From NCBI GenBank assembly GCA_035935655.1, contig DASYWW010000012.1:79618-143617 (forward strand): 64,000 nucleotides of DNA. The letters are read 5' to 3'. This stretch comes from Candidatus Bathyarchaeia archaeon (lineage in GTDB: Archaea; Thermoproteota; Bathyarchaeia; 40CM-2-53-6). Shown here one piece after another: positions 44,790 to 53,109 of this stretch. Numbering within the stretch: position 1 is the stretch's first letter; each line of letters opens with the position of its first letter. The notes under the pieces were generated by a model, which was not told where the DNA came from, made no database searches, and saw only the letters and a list, made by a program, of their open reading frames with translations. Made by a program: the position numbers and the translations under genes.

Positions 44790-45563
44790 ATGCCTGGAGC
44801 CGTTCAGATACTTCCTGTAAGCGGCCTTCCTCTAATCAAACCGGGAGACGACTTGCCACAGATGATAGTTGAAACCATCCGCAAGCTCGGATGGGGAATA
44901 CGGGAAAAAGACGTACTTGTCATAGGTCAGAAGGCCGTTTCCAAGGCCGAGGGCAGACTTGTCAACCTTGGAGATGTCCGCCCGTCGAAGACAGCCTCGG
45001 CCATTGCTCGGAAAACAGGACGAAAACCCGAGTTTGTCCAGATAGTTCTCAATGACTCCAAGCGAGTTGTTAGAGCTGACAAAATGGCTCTGATAGTGAC
45101 AACAAAACACGGTTGGACCTGCCTGAACGCTGGTGTTGACAAATCGAACGTGAAAGGCGACCAGAACTACGCTCTACTCCCAACAAACCCGGACGCTTCT
45201 GCGAGAAAAATCAGAAACAGAATAAGACGACTTACAGGCAAAGATGTTGGCGTAATAATAACCGATACCCACAGTCGACCATTCAGACTGGGACAGGTCG
45301 AGGAAACGATTGGAATTGCGGGCCTCAAGCCTCACGCAGACTATAGAGGTCAGAGAGATCTGTTCGGGTATCAGCTAAAATTCAAGAATGTAGCCCTTGC
45401 AGACGAAGTGGCCGGCGCAGCTGAACTTGTCATGGGTCAGGGAAGAGAGGCTATTCCGGCAGCCATTGTTCGGGGATTGAAGAGAGTCCGATTCCAAGAC
45501 CGGGCAAAGAGTTCTGATCTGACCGGACCCGCTGGAGAAGATCTGTTCAAGGGAACATTGTGA
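44790..45563 (+). CDS. cofE: F420-0:gamma-glutamyl ligase
   Basis: Adds gamma-linked glutamates to coenzyme F420. QILPVSGLPLIKPGDDLPQM, DVLVIGQKAVSKAEGRLVNL, CLNAGVDKSNVKG and ITDTHSRPFRLGQVEETIGI are the CofE core. 257 residues, ATG start. It supports use of F420 by Fno at 5562. The 3' end overlaps the nucleotidyltransferase gene by four bases. Confidence 0.93.
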   Translation: MPGAVQILPVSGLPLIKPGDDLPQMIVETIRKLGWGIREKDVLVIGQKAVSKAEGRLVNLGDVRPSKTASAIARKTGRKPEFVQIVLNDSKRVVRADKMALIVTTKHGWTCLNAGVDKSNVKGDQNYALLPTNPDASARKIRNRIRRLTGKDVGVIITDTHSRPFRLGQVEETIGIAGLKPHADYRGQRDLFGYQLKFKNVALADEVAGAAELVMGQGREAIPAAIVRGLKRVRFQDRAKSSDLTGPAGEDLFKGTL

Positions 45564-46291
45564 AAAGACGAGGCTCAAGTGCAAAACCGAGCAGAACATC
45601 CGAGAGGATCCTAGTCACCTATCCAGCGTCTCAATGGACTATGCTAGAGTCCCTCAGAGACCGCGCCGTCAAGGTCATCAACGCTCTCACCGGATGGAGC
45701 CAAACTGCTCTGACTCACGGAAGCGTCGCCAGGGGAGACGTGGATGATAAGAGCGATGTGGACGTATTGATTCCATCCAGTGTCAACACACAACTCGTAG
45801 AGGCCACCCTAGAAAACGCTGGCTTTACGATATTCTCGAGGGAGATCGCACAGGCAACCCCATCTCACTCCCCTAAGGCGCATATCCAATTAGACGTTGA
45901 ACAGACGACCTCGGTCACTGTTCCGTTGACACCGTTTCGTTCACTAGAGCTGGAGTTCTACGCGTTCGGAGGAAAGGTCACATTCCCCGAGCTGAAGAAC
46001 AGCATTAGGAGCCCAGGTTGCACCAAGAAGCTGATCCTTATCGAACCGACAACCGAAGGACATTTCGAGTCTCCGATTGTTGGTAGAGAAAACGAGGTCG
46101 CGAGACTATTGGGAGTCAGTGTTGCAATCGTCATGGAGCGAGTAAGAGTTTTGATGCGTAGGGATACGATCGGACGAACAGGAATGTACCTTAGGATTCC
46201 CGTCCGGGATGGAGAATCCTTCGATGAGGTCCTTCAGACGCGCGTGGACTCGGATCCCGCTTTGCGAAGAACGCTTAGAGATAGAAGCTGA
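45560..46291 (+). CDS. Minimal nucleotidyltransferase-domain protein
   Basis: A 243-residue protein with the pol-beta nucleotidyltransferase signature TALTHGSVARGDVDDKSDVDVL (about 50-71), where two Asps bind metal. The C-terminal half has an HTH-like segment (ENEVARLLGVSVAIVMERVRVL). Conserved in archaea next to cofE-like or protease genes, function unknown. GTG start coupled to cofE. Confidence 0.75.
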   Translation: MKRRGSSAKPSRTSERILVTYPASQWTMLESLRDRAVKVINALTGWSQTALTHGSVARGDVDDKSDVDVLIPSSVNTQLVEATLENAGFTIFSREIAQATPSHSPKAHIQLDVEQTTSVTVPLTPFRSLELEFYAFGGKVTFPELKNSIRSPGCTKKLILIEPTTEGHFESPIVGRENEVARLLGVSVAIVMERVRVLMRRDTIGRTGMYLRIPVRDGESFDEVLQTRVDSDPALRRTLRDRS

Positions 46292-46352
46292 AAAGGTAAT
46301 ATGAAACCCGTTTGAGTCGAGCCTAATTCCCGGACACTGAGACGAGAGCTTC

Positions 46353-47510
46353 TTGAGTCTACTTGACCCGTACATTCCGTTGCTGTTCTACCTCGCCGTT
46401 TGGGTCGTCATTTACGCTCTGGCAGTGCTCTTGAAAGCCGACAAACACGGGATCATAGCCAAGCCCTACTATCTCATGTTGAAAACGGTAGCTTTCAACA
46501 GCTGGCTCGAGAGGATAGGGAGCCGATTTCGGAGGGGGTGGCTGGCATTCTTCGACATTGGCGCAGCCATGGGCGTCGGTCTCCTCGTATTCGTCGTCTA
46601 CAGTTTCGTCAACAATGCTGTAGGATTGTTCAGACACAGCTCGAGCGCTGGACCTACTCTTCTAATAATTCCACTCCCTGGCCTAACCATCGGCTGGGAT
46701 ATTTTTCCATACATCCTGCTCGCGATAGCAGTGCTTCTGATTCCGCACGAAATGGCGCACGGAATAGCCAGTGTGCTTGACAAAGTTCCCATAAAATCCT
46801 CAGGCGTCTTCATGGCCATCTTCCTGCCAGGCGGGTTCGTCGAAATCGACGAAGAGAATCTCGCCAAACGAAAAGCCAGAACGAAGCTGAGGGTCTTTGC
46901 GGCCGGATCATTCACGAACGTTGCCACTTGGGCACTTGTATTGCTGCTATTGGTCGCTCTGTATCAACCCGCACCAACAGGTGTCCTCGTTTCCGGCTTT
47001 ACAAGTGGAAGCCCAGCACAGACACAAGGGGTGCCCCAGTGGTCAGTTATCACTCAGGTAAACAATAGTGCAACGCCTGATGTTCAACACTTGGGTATGT
47101 TCCTCGCTAGGCTTACGCCAGGTGCGAATGTTACCGTTCATCTAAACAACCCCGATCGAACATTTAGTGTGACGACGGGAAAATCGGACACAAACTCCAG
47201 TAGAGCGATACTTGGGATCATGACTGCGAACTTTATCCCACTAAGGTACCAGTTTCTACCCATCCAATCATCTTATCAGCTTCTTACGGCGTTCGGCTGG
47301 TTGCAACTGATCCTGCTCGGAGTTGCCCTCGTCAACATGCTGCCTCTCTTTCCGTTTGACGGTGACCGTTACCTGGACACTCTCTTGGGGGTTCTAGGTT
47401 TGAAGAACACCAAGAACGTGCGCACAGTCGCTAGCGTTATCTCCCTCGCTCTGTTGAGCTCCAACATAATTCTCTCCTACATCCTGTTCGGTACGATATT
47501 TCCGAGATAG
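46353..47510 (+). CDS. M50-family site-2 protease with PDZ domain
   Basis: Intramembrane metalloprotease of 385 residues. HEMAH (132-136) within a membrane helix binds zinc; the second motif is FPFDGDRYLDTLL, with the third zinc Asp. A PDZ domain lies between (VSGFTSGSPAQTQGVP to VHLNNPDRTF). Probably releases membrane-bound regulators. TTG start. Confidence 0.88.
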   Translation: MSLLDPYIPLLFYLAVWVVIYALAVLLKADKHGIIAKPYYLMLKTVAFNSWLERIGSRFRRGWLAFFDIGAAMGVGLLVFVVYSFVNNAVGLFRHSSSAGPTLLIIPLPGLTIGWDIFPYILLAIAVLLIPHEMAHGIASVLDKVPIKSSGVFMAIFLPGGFVEIDEENLAKRKARTKLRVFAAGSFTNVATWALVLLLLVALYQPAPTGVLVSGFTSGSPAQTQGVPQWSVITQVNNSATPDVQHLGMFLARLTPGANVTVHLNNPDRTFSVTTGKSDTNSSRAILGIMTANFIPLRYQFLPIQSSYQLLTAFGWLQLILLGVALVNMLPLFPFDGDRYLDTLLGVLGLKNTKNVRTVASVISLALLSSNIILSYILFGTIFPR

Positions 47511-47514
47511 ACCG

Positions 47515-48462
47515 ATGGATCTAAGAACCTGCACATCATGTAGGCGCAACCCAGCATATTTTCGAAGGGAGTACGAAGGGACGATTCTATGTAAGAGCTG
47601 CTTTAGAGAGTCACTGGAAAGAAAGGTTCGTCGAAGTATCAGTCACTGGGGCATGTTCAGTCCCGATGATCATGTTGCGGTGGCAGTATCCGGGGGAAAG
47701 GACAGCTTAACCCTCCTCATGATACTTCACAAGCTCGCGAAGCGTTTCCCACGAACCCGTATCACTGCGCTTACTGTGGATGAGGGCATAGCGGGTTACA
47801 GGGAAGAGGCTGTTGACCTTGCGACCAAGTACTGCAAGGATCTGGGGGTCGAACATGAGATCGTTTCGTTTGAAGAGCTGTTCGGATACGGCTTGGACGA
47901 CTTTCTAAAGAAGAAGGAGGAGAGGATGACCGCTTGTTCCTATTGCGGCGTTTTTCGGAGAAAGGCCATTAATCTAGCCGCAAAGAAAATAGGAGCGAAC
48001 AAAATTGCGACCGGCCACAATCTTGATGATATTGTGCAGACTTACTTGTTGAACTTGTTCCAGGGCGATGCTGAGCGTTTCGTTAGGTTCAGTCCTGTTC
48101 TCAAGGATCCGCGCGGATTCTTCCTAACCCGCGTTAAACCGTTGTGTGATATTCCGGAGAGGGAGGTTGTGATGTATGGATATGCTGAGGACCTTCAGTT
48201 TCAAACCGCTTCCTGTCCCTACATGACCGAGGCTTTGAGGAATGAACTTCGGAGTGTTCTTAACAAACTGGAACTCGCTCATCCTGGGGTAACTTTCGCC
48301 GCTTATCGGGCAATGCTCCGGCTTCGAACCCTCGCTGAACCAAACCTTGCGCCTTCACAGCTACAACCTTGCAAGTCTTGTGGAGAGCCTACGCCTTTCG
48401 AGATTTGCGAGGCGTGCAAGATGCAGGGCATAAGCTCAGTCATTCCCGAAATTCGAGCCTAG
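47515..48462 (+). CDS. tRNA 2-thiolation protein (TtuA/NcsA family)
   Basis: PP-loop ATPase that thiolates tRNA uridine. VAVSGGKDSLTLLMIL is the PP-loop; zinc fingers are CTSCRRNP...LCKSCF at the N-terminus and CKSCGEP...ICEACK at the C-terminus; catalytic cysteines are in ACSYCGVFRRKA and ASCPY. GHNLDDIVQT is a family motif. 315 residues, ATG start four bases after the protease gene. Confidence 0.92.
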   Translation: MDLRTCTSCRRNPAYFRREYEGTILCKSCFRESLERKVRRSISHWGMFSPDDHVAVAVSGGKDSLTLLMILHKLAKRFPRTRITALTVDEGIAGYREEAVDLATKYCKDLGVEHEIVSFEELFGYGLDDFLKKKEERMTACSYCGVFRRKAINLAAKKIGANKIATGHNLDDIVQTYLLNLFQGDAERFVRFSPVLKDPRGFFLTRVKPLCDIPEREVVMYGYAEDLQFQTASCPYMTEALRNELRSVLNKLELAHPGVTFAAYRAMLRLRTLAEPNLAPSQLQPCKSCGEPTPFEICEACKMQGISSVIPEIRA

Positions 48463-49043
48463 AGTGAGATTCCTAGAATTGGAAGAAGCTCGGTCAAGAC
48501 TCGGTAGGTAAAACCCCAGACGATCTTTCCTTCGACGACAAAGGCTTCTACATTCCAAGGTCCGTTTCTGATGGTTATTTCGCTCATTTTCTTCTTGGAA
48601 GGTAGCTCTCTTAGGTTCGCCCAAAAGGAGCCGGCGATTTCCTGGCCGAGATTAACCCTAGGTTTGACTCTCATACCGTAGACCCAAGGTTGAACACTCA
48701 GTTCCATACGTCGCATCGGATGACCCACGGAGAGTCTGCCGAGCTCTTCGCCGAGTTCTTCTGGGTTGATCCCGACCTCTTCTTCGACCTCTCGAAGAAT
48801 GGCCGCACGAGGCGTTTCGATGCTTTGTTTGACTCGACCGCCCGGAAGTCCAATCTGTCCCGACCATGGGTCGCCTTCCCGTTCCGCCCTCTGTACTAAT
48901 AGTGTCTGTAGCCCTCTTTCAGGCTCCTCCCAGAGAAGAATTGCAACGACCGCCTGTACATGGTCGCTGTTACTCGATTGAGGAATTGACCCTAGTTGGT
49001 TCTTGAGATTGAGGAAGGTTGAGCTCAGTTCTAGCTTGGGCAA
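48459..49043 (-). CDS. NUDIX hydrolase, CoA pyrophosphatase-like
   Basis: The NUDIX box GRVKQSIETPRAAILREV followed by EEEVGI (about 67-90) is intact, and LLVQRAEREGDPWSGQIGLPG resembles NudL-type CoA diphosphatases. 194 residues, ATG start, converging with the thiolation gene (4-bp overlap). Substrate assignment is by resemblance. Confidence 0.85.
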   Translation of the reverse strand: MPKLELSSTFLNLKNQLGSIPQSSNSDHVQAVVAILLWEEPERGLQTLLVQRAEREGDPWSGQIGLPGGRVKQSIETPRAAILREVEEEVGINPEELGEELGRLSVGHPMRRMELSVQPWVYGMRVKPRVNLGQEIAGSFWANLRELPSKKKMSEITIRNGPWNVEAFVVEGKIVWGFTYRVLTELLPILGISL

Positions 49044-49116
49044 GAGCCTAACACGCTATCGCTACTTCATTCACTTGAGATAACACGAGCCCAACATGGG
49101 TTGTTTTCCGCGGAGG

Positions 49117-49554
49117 CTAGAAGGCGATCGGTCGTTCTTCTCGCGGTTTGCCACCGGCCTCTTCAGCGATGATCTGGTATTTTGCCTTGACGAGTTCCAT
49201 GAAAGGGCCCAGATCCTTTGAGGATTGAAAGGCGAAGCCCGCCCAGGTTCGTTTTCTGATTTCGTCTCGCAAGCGCCAATCGATCGACTGGTTCTCCGTG
49301 AGACGGACCCTCGACTTGAAGTCTGTATGGAATGTTGCGTTCATCTCTCCTCCTCTTAGGTGGAGATGGAATAGCTGACGGCCCTCGTAGAAGAATGCTG
49401 GAACGGATTCGTTGCTTTGTTTCTCGTATAGAACTTTCATCGACACCCCTTTCAGTTGGCGCATGCGTGTTCGAAGTGCCTGAAATAGAGACCATGTCTG
49501 TGGATAGACGCGATCCGCTATCGTGGAAAGATCGAGAGTTTCCTTCCGAGGCAA
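49117..49554 (-). CDS. Uncharacterised 145-residue protein
   Basis: No family recognised with confidence. VPAFFYEGRQLFHLHLRGGEMNAT-type strands and RLRDEIRKRTWAGFAFQSSKDLGPFMELVKAKY give an alpha/beta pattern resembling DUF3788-like or YdhG-like small proteins. Codon use is like its neighbours. Confidence 0.5.
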   Translation of the reverse strand: MPRKETLDLSTIADRVYPQTWSLFQALRTRMRQLKGVSMKVLYEKQSNESVPAFFYEGRQLFHLHLRGGEMNATFHTDFKSRVRLTENQSIDWRLRDEIRKRTWAGFAFQSSKDLGPFMELVKAKYQIIAEEAGGKPREERPIAF

Positions 49555-49672
49555 GCTTGGAAATGCTTGTTCTTCTTATTCTACTAAAAAAGGTTAGACG
49601 GAGAATGAAAGTCTGCAGAATCAATGGCTGGGACTGAGACTCGCAGACGATAGTTCTGATTCCCAGCTCCGG

Positions 49673-49810
49673 TCAGGCTTCTCCTCTCGCCAGGAACTCT
49701 CTATGCCTCTTCTTCCGTTTCGCGATCCTGCGTTTCAAGTAGAGAGTATAGCCTCCAACGATAAGGCAGACATCACCCAGTACAAAGGCCAAATCACTCA
49801 GAAGGATCAT
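49673..49810 (-). CDS. Small single-helix membrane protein
   Basis: A 45-codon frame starting at ATG 49810: a hydrophobic helix LLSDLAFVLGDVCLIVGGYT then the very basic LKRRIAKRKKRHR. The composition is that of a real tail-positive membrane microprotein and it fills an otherwise empty 400-bp gap (49555-49954). No homologue recognised. Confidence 0.4.
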   Translation of the reverse strand: MILLSDLAFVLGDVCLIVGGYTLYLKRRIAKRKKRHREFLARGEA

Positions 49811-49954
49811 GGCGCGTCGATGGAATGATCCTAGATCATGAGAGCTCTGTAACAGTGGATACCTAATCCGAGTGACTGTTTCAAGCTGACCCGGAACGTC
49901 TCGTGGAAACCTAGATTCGTGAATTACCTGCTAAGATCCGGGAAGTGCGAGTGC

Positions 49955-50599
49955 TCATGTTTTCGAGGGCTTAAGTTCTCTTGTCTGATTATCTAGGTCG
50001 AAAGATCCTGTTTTGATCTCTCCGTCTCGTCGGTATGTGGCTACGATAATCCCTGTTGTCGAGGTCTTGCTCTCAAGAAGCTTGAAGGAGGCCGGTATCG
50101 CGCTATTGCCAAAGAGTCGCTTTCCATGTCCTATGGTGACGGGGAATATTTTCAGACGGAACTCGTCGACGAGGTCGTGCTTGAGTAGGGTATGGATGAG
50201 ATCAGAACTACCGTGAACTTGCAGTTCAGGGCCATCCTGTTTCTTGAGTTTCTTGATCTCTTCGGGGATCTTACCCTTGACGAGGGTGGAGTTGTTCCAT
50301 TCAAGTTTCTTGAGCGTTGTGGAGACGACGTATTTTCTGGCTTTGTTTAGCTTGTCCGCGAACAGATCGTTTTTTGCCTTTGGCCAGTAGGCCGCGAATA
50401 TCTTGTAGGTCTTTCGGCCCAGCAGGAGATCGTATGGGTTTCCCATCTGCTGGGTCATTACCTTTTCCATGACTCCATCCCAGTAGCCGGCAGACCATCC
50501 TCCATGTCTGAAATTGCCGCTCGTATCCTCGTCGGGTCCGCCTGGGGCCTGCATGACCCCATCAAGAGTCACAAATGATAACACAACTATTTTTCTGAT
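49955..50599 (-). CDS. Dihydrofolate reductase/RibD C-terminal-like protein (ATC start)
   Basis: Member of the YyaP/YwjB-like DHFR-fold family: VLSFVTLDGVMQAPGG, DLLLGRKTYKIFAAYWP, LQVHGSSDLIHTLLKHDLVD and FPVTIGHGKRLFG. The first beta strand (RKIVVLSFVTLDG) begins upstream of the GTG at 50584; ATC 50599 gives the usual MRKIVV start with GAGGGAT five bases upstream, and a TAA sits six bases before it. Natural substrate unknown. Confidence 0.82.
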   Translation of the reverse strand: MRKIVVLSFVTLDGVMQAPGGPDEDTSGNFRHGGWSAGYWDGVMEKVMTQQMGNPYDLLLGRKTYKIFAAYWPKAKNDLFADKLNKARKYVVSTTLKKLEWNNSTLVKGKIPEEIKKLKKQDGPELQVHGSSDLIHTLLKHDLVDEFRLKIFPVTIGHGKRLFGNSAIPASFKLLESKTSTTGIIVATYRRDGEIKTGSFDLDNQTRELKPSKT

Positions 50600-50764
50600 A
50601 GTTTATCCCTCAAATCTTCTCGTTAAGGGTTCTTAACCGCCTCATCATCAATTTTCTTCATTCCGTAAATAGCTTTCATCTCAGGTTGTGAGATGGTCTG
50701 GTCAGGGAAACGTGGCCAAGTAACCCTTCACAACCGGGTGAACATGGGCCTGGAAAAATGCTCC

Positions 50765-51217
50765 TCAACCAGTTATTGTGAACGTAAATATGTTGTTCCG
50801 TGTGGTCGTTAGAGCTATCGTGTAAGTATTCCCGGATTGGAACGTGAACGCATTTCCATCTATTATGATGTTGATTTGCACGACTTGGTTCGTATTGATA
50901 GTTGGTCCCGCCCAGTTCGTCTTTGCGTATTGATTAACACCTGTATCTCGTACACTGTACGAGTCGAACCCTACACTTGCTGCCCCAGAGTTCCGGATGT
51001 TCAAGGTCAGATTCGTGGGCGAGTTGACCTGTGAGGTCTCAACATTCAATGCTTCTAGCCCTGGGCAAGGAGTAACAACGCACCCGGGTGCATTATAGTG
51101 ATAGCATCCCCCGCACAAGGGTGACGGACTACCTGTCGTCTCCCAGTAGATCGTTCCTCCTAGAATCAGCCCTGCAAGAATAACGACAATGGATACGTTC
51201 CGAGTCCTATGATACAA
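50765..51217 (-). CDS. Secreted or anchored beta-sandwich protein, paralogue of 35368
   Basis: 150 residues: N-terminal anchor VSIVVILAGLILGGTIYW, a Cys cluster (LCGGCYHYNAPGCVVTPC), then a beta-rich domain whose KTNWAGPTINTNQVVQI and FTFQSGNTYTIAL segments match the C-terminal domain of the protein at 35368-36117. Probably extracellular. ATG start. Confidence 0.6.
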   Translation of the reverse strand: MYHRTRNVSIVVILAGLILGGTIYWETTGSPSPLCGGCYHYNAPGCVVTPCPGLEALNVETSQVNSPTNLTLNIRNSGAASVGFDSYSVRDTGVNQYAKTNWAGPTINTNQVVQINIIIDGNAFTFQSGNTYTIALTTTRNNIFTFTITG

Positions 51218-51285
51218 TTAGGCTTCTTGGAAATGATGGGGCAGCCTGGGACAATAGCCGAATTGAACCGACGCGCAATAGACGA

Positions 51286-51353
51286 GGTTACTTTTTCGCA
51301 ACTATTTTTTCTCGTAACTTTTCTCTTCTGCTAACTATTTTTTTCTGCTAACC
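51286..51353 (-). repeat. Short A-rich tandem repeat
   Basis: On the minus strand about four imperfect units of 16-17 bases occur head to tail: GTTAGCAGAAAAAAATA, GTTAGCAGAAGAGAAAA, GTTACGAGAAAAAATA, then GTTGCGAAAAAGTAACC. On the plus strand this gives several T-tracts, which could act as an archaeal terminator or an AT-rich promoter block upstream of the minus-strand secreted-protein gene. No gene lies in 51218-51452. Confidence 0.5.
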
Positions 51354-51452
51354 AAATCATGACCCCCCCAGGAGGGGCGACCGAGCCTCACGGCGCATGA
51401 ATGGACCGTCCGGACAGGACCCCAAGACTAGGCTTACTTGAGCGACACGCGC

Positions 51453-51713
51453 TCAACCGGCCTCTGGTTGTCTCTTCCTCCACAACAACGTCTTCTTCGC
51501 GTCCAGCACATACAAGACCCTGTGAAACGGGATCTGAGTCTCCCCATCTTGCAACAGGAACGAACCCTTTCCCAGCCTGGCAATCTCCGAGACCTTGATG
51601 ACCATCTGATCATCCACCGCTCCACGGTGAACATACGCTAGCTCGAACCCTGAAGGATCACTTCCACCCCGCATGACCCTTGAAAGTATCGCCTTCAAAG
51701 GATGTTCCCGCAT
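51453..51713 (-). CDS. DUF504/UPF0248 protein
   Basis: An 86-residue archaeal DUF504 protein: LSRVMRGGSDP, LAYVHRGAVDDQMVIKVSEI and IPFHRVLYVLDAKKTLLW are the family signatures. It is described as RNA-repair associated because of fusion and neighbourhood data for the family; direct function is not known. Confidence 0.8.
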   Translation of the reverse strand: MREHPLKAILSRVMRGGSDPSGFELAYVHRGAVDDQMVIKVSEIARLGKGSFLLQDGETQIPFHRVLYVLDAKKTLLWRKRQPEAG

Positions 51714-51824
51714 GAGTAGACAAGCGAATCGGTTGGAAGATGGGTTTTTCGCTCATCTCGACAACAAGGCTAAATCGTCCCTATAGCGCGAGACCCATGC
51801 TTTCGAAAGAACAAGTGAGCACCC

Positions 51825-52355
51825 GTGGATCAGAAGATACTTCGAAAAGAAGCGATCACGTCGAACCCGATCACAGACGTCTGGACACTGTGGACGACAA
51901 ACGATGGAATCACTAGCTTTCTCGCTCCGAAAGCAAACATCAAACTCGAAGACAATGGACCCTACGAGATATTCTTCGACCCCGAAGCACCACTAGGCTT
52001 CAGAGGAACAGAAGGCTGCAAGGTACTAGGACTCGACCGGACCAAGTTACTATCCGTCGAGTGGAAGGCACCACCACAATTTCCCAACGTCCGAAGACAA
52101 AAGACACACGTCGACATCTATTTTGAAAGAGTTCTAGCACTAACCAAGGTGCGCGTAGTACATTCCGGCTGGCAATGGGGAGAAGAATGGGACGAAGCAT
52201 ACGAGTTCTTTGACCACGCATGGGACCTCGACCTCGCCAGAATGCAACAGAGACTCGCCTCCGGTCCAATCGACTGGAAGAAGCCCTACGTTCCAACCTG
52301 GCTCGGGCACCGCCAACAGACAATCCGCGACCACGTCCCAATAGAAACCCACTAA
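51825..52355 (+). CDS. SRPBCC-domain protein
   Basis: A 176-residue AHSA1-like START-fold protein: LRKEAITSNPITDVWTLWTT, LAPKANIKLEDNGPYEIFF and VRVVHSGWQWGEEWDEAYEF. Ligand unknown. GTG start. Related in fold, not closely in sequence, to the protein at 28798. Confidence 0.75.
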   Translation: MDQKILRKEAITSNPITDVWTLWTTNDGITSFLAPKANIKLEDNGPYEIFFDPEAPLGFRGTEGCKVLGLDRTKLLSVEWKAPPQFPNVRRQKTHVDIYFERVLALTKVRVVHSGWQWGEEWDEAYEFFDHAWDLDLARMQQRLASGPIDWKKPYVPTWLGHRQQTIRDHVPIETH

Positions 52356-52438
52356 CAAATACTGCGGCATTCGGCATGGTTATTGTCAAGCGCTAGCTTT
52401 ATAGCAAAACAGCATCGGGTCGAACGACTGACGCGATT

Positions 52439-53056
52439 ATGAGCGATATCTACATGCCTGGAGCGACAACAGTCGGACTCGTATGCAAAGAAGGAGCCAT
52501 ACTAGGCTCCGAGAGAAGATACGCCTACGGAACGTTCGTCATGAGCAAACAGGCCAAGAAAGTCTTCAAAATAACAGAGAACATCGGAATCGGCTGCGCT
52601 GGAATAATAGGAGACATGCAAGTCCTATCCCGCGAAGCCCTCGCATACATGAACATCTTCGAGTACGAGCGAGGACGAGCGGGAACAGTAAAGAACGCCG
52701 CCAAACTGATGGCCAACCTCCTATCCGCCAGACGCATGTTCCCCTATCTCGCCCAGACCATAATCGCAGGCGTGGACAACGGCTCACCCAGCCTCTACGT
52801 CATGGACCCAATCGGCTCTGTACTCGAAGACAAATTCGCGGCAGTAGGCACAGGCGCCGAAGTCGCGATGGGAGTCCTAGAATCCGAATACAGAGACGAC
52901 CTGTCAGTAGAAGAAGCCCGCCCGCTTATCCTACGAGCCATAAGATCCGCTCTAGCTCGAGACATCTCAAGCGGAGATGGCGTGGATCTACTCGTCATCA
53001 CTCAAGGTGGGATAAGAGAAGAATCCCACACTTTGGCCAAGTCAAAATCCGATTAG
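52439..53056 (+). CDS. psmB: 20S proteasome beta subunit, probably non-catalytic
   Basis: Beta-type proteasome subunit of 205 residues with an eight-residue leader. Aligned by the conserved ERR (17-19) and Lys33 in KQAKKVFKI, position 1 is the Ala of GATTVGLV where catalytic subunits have Thr (G-TTTVG). LVITQGGI is the usual C-terminal strand. It would therefore be a structural partner for a catalytic beta encoded elsewhere, as in other TACK archaea with two beta genes. If processing occurs one residue later, Thr would be at the new N-terminus. Confidence 0.9.
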   Translation: MSDIYMPGATTVGLVCKEGAILGSERRYAYGTFVMSKQAKKVFKITENIGIGCAGIIGDMQVLSREALAYMNIFEYERGRAGTVKNAAKLMANLLSARRMFPYLAQTIIAGVDNGSPSLYVMDPIGSVLEDKFAAVGTGAEVAMGVLESEYRDDLSVEEARPLILRAIRSALARDISSGDGVDLLVITQGGIREESHTLAKSKSD

Positions 53057-53109
53057 CGAGAACGCTGTTATAATACCACGAAAGTCCAGCGGAGCACAAG
53101 CTGACGAGA

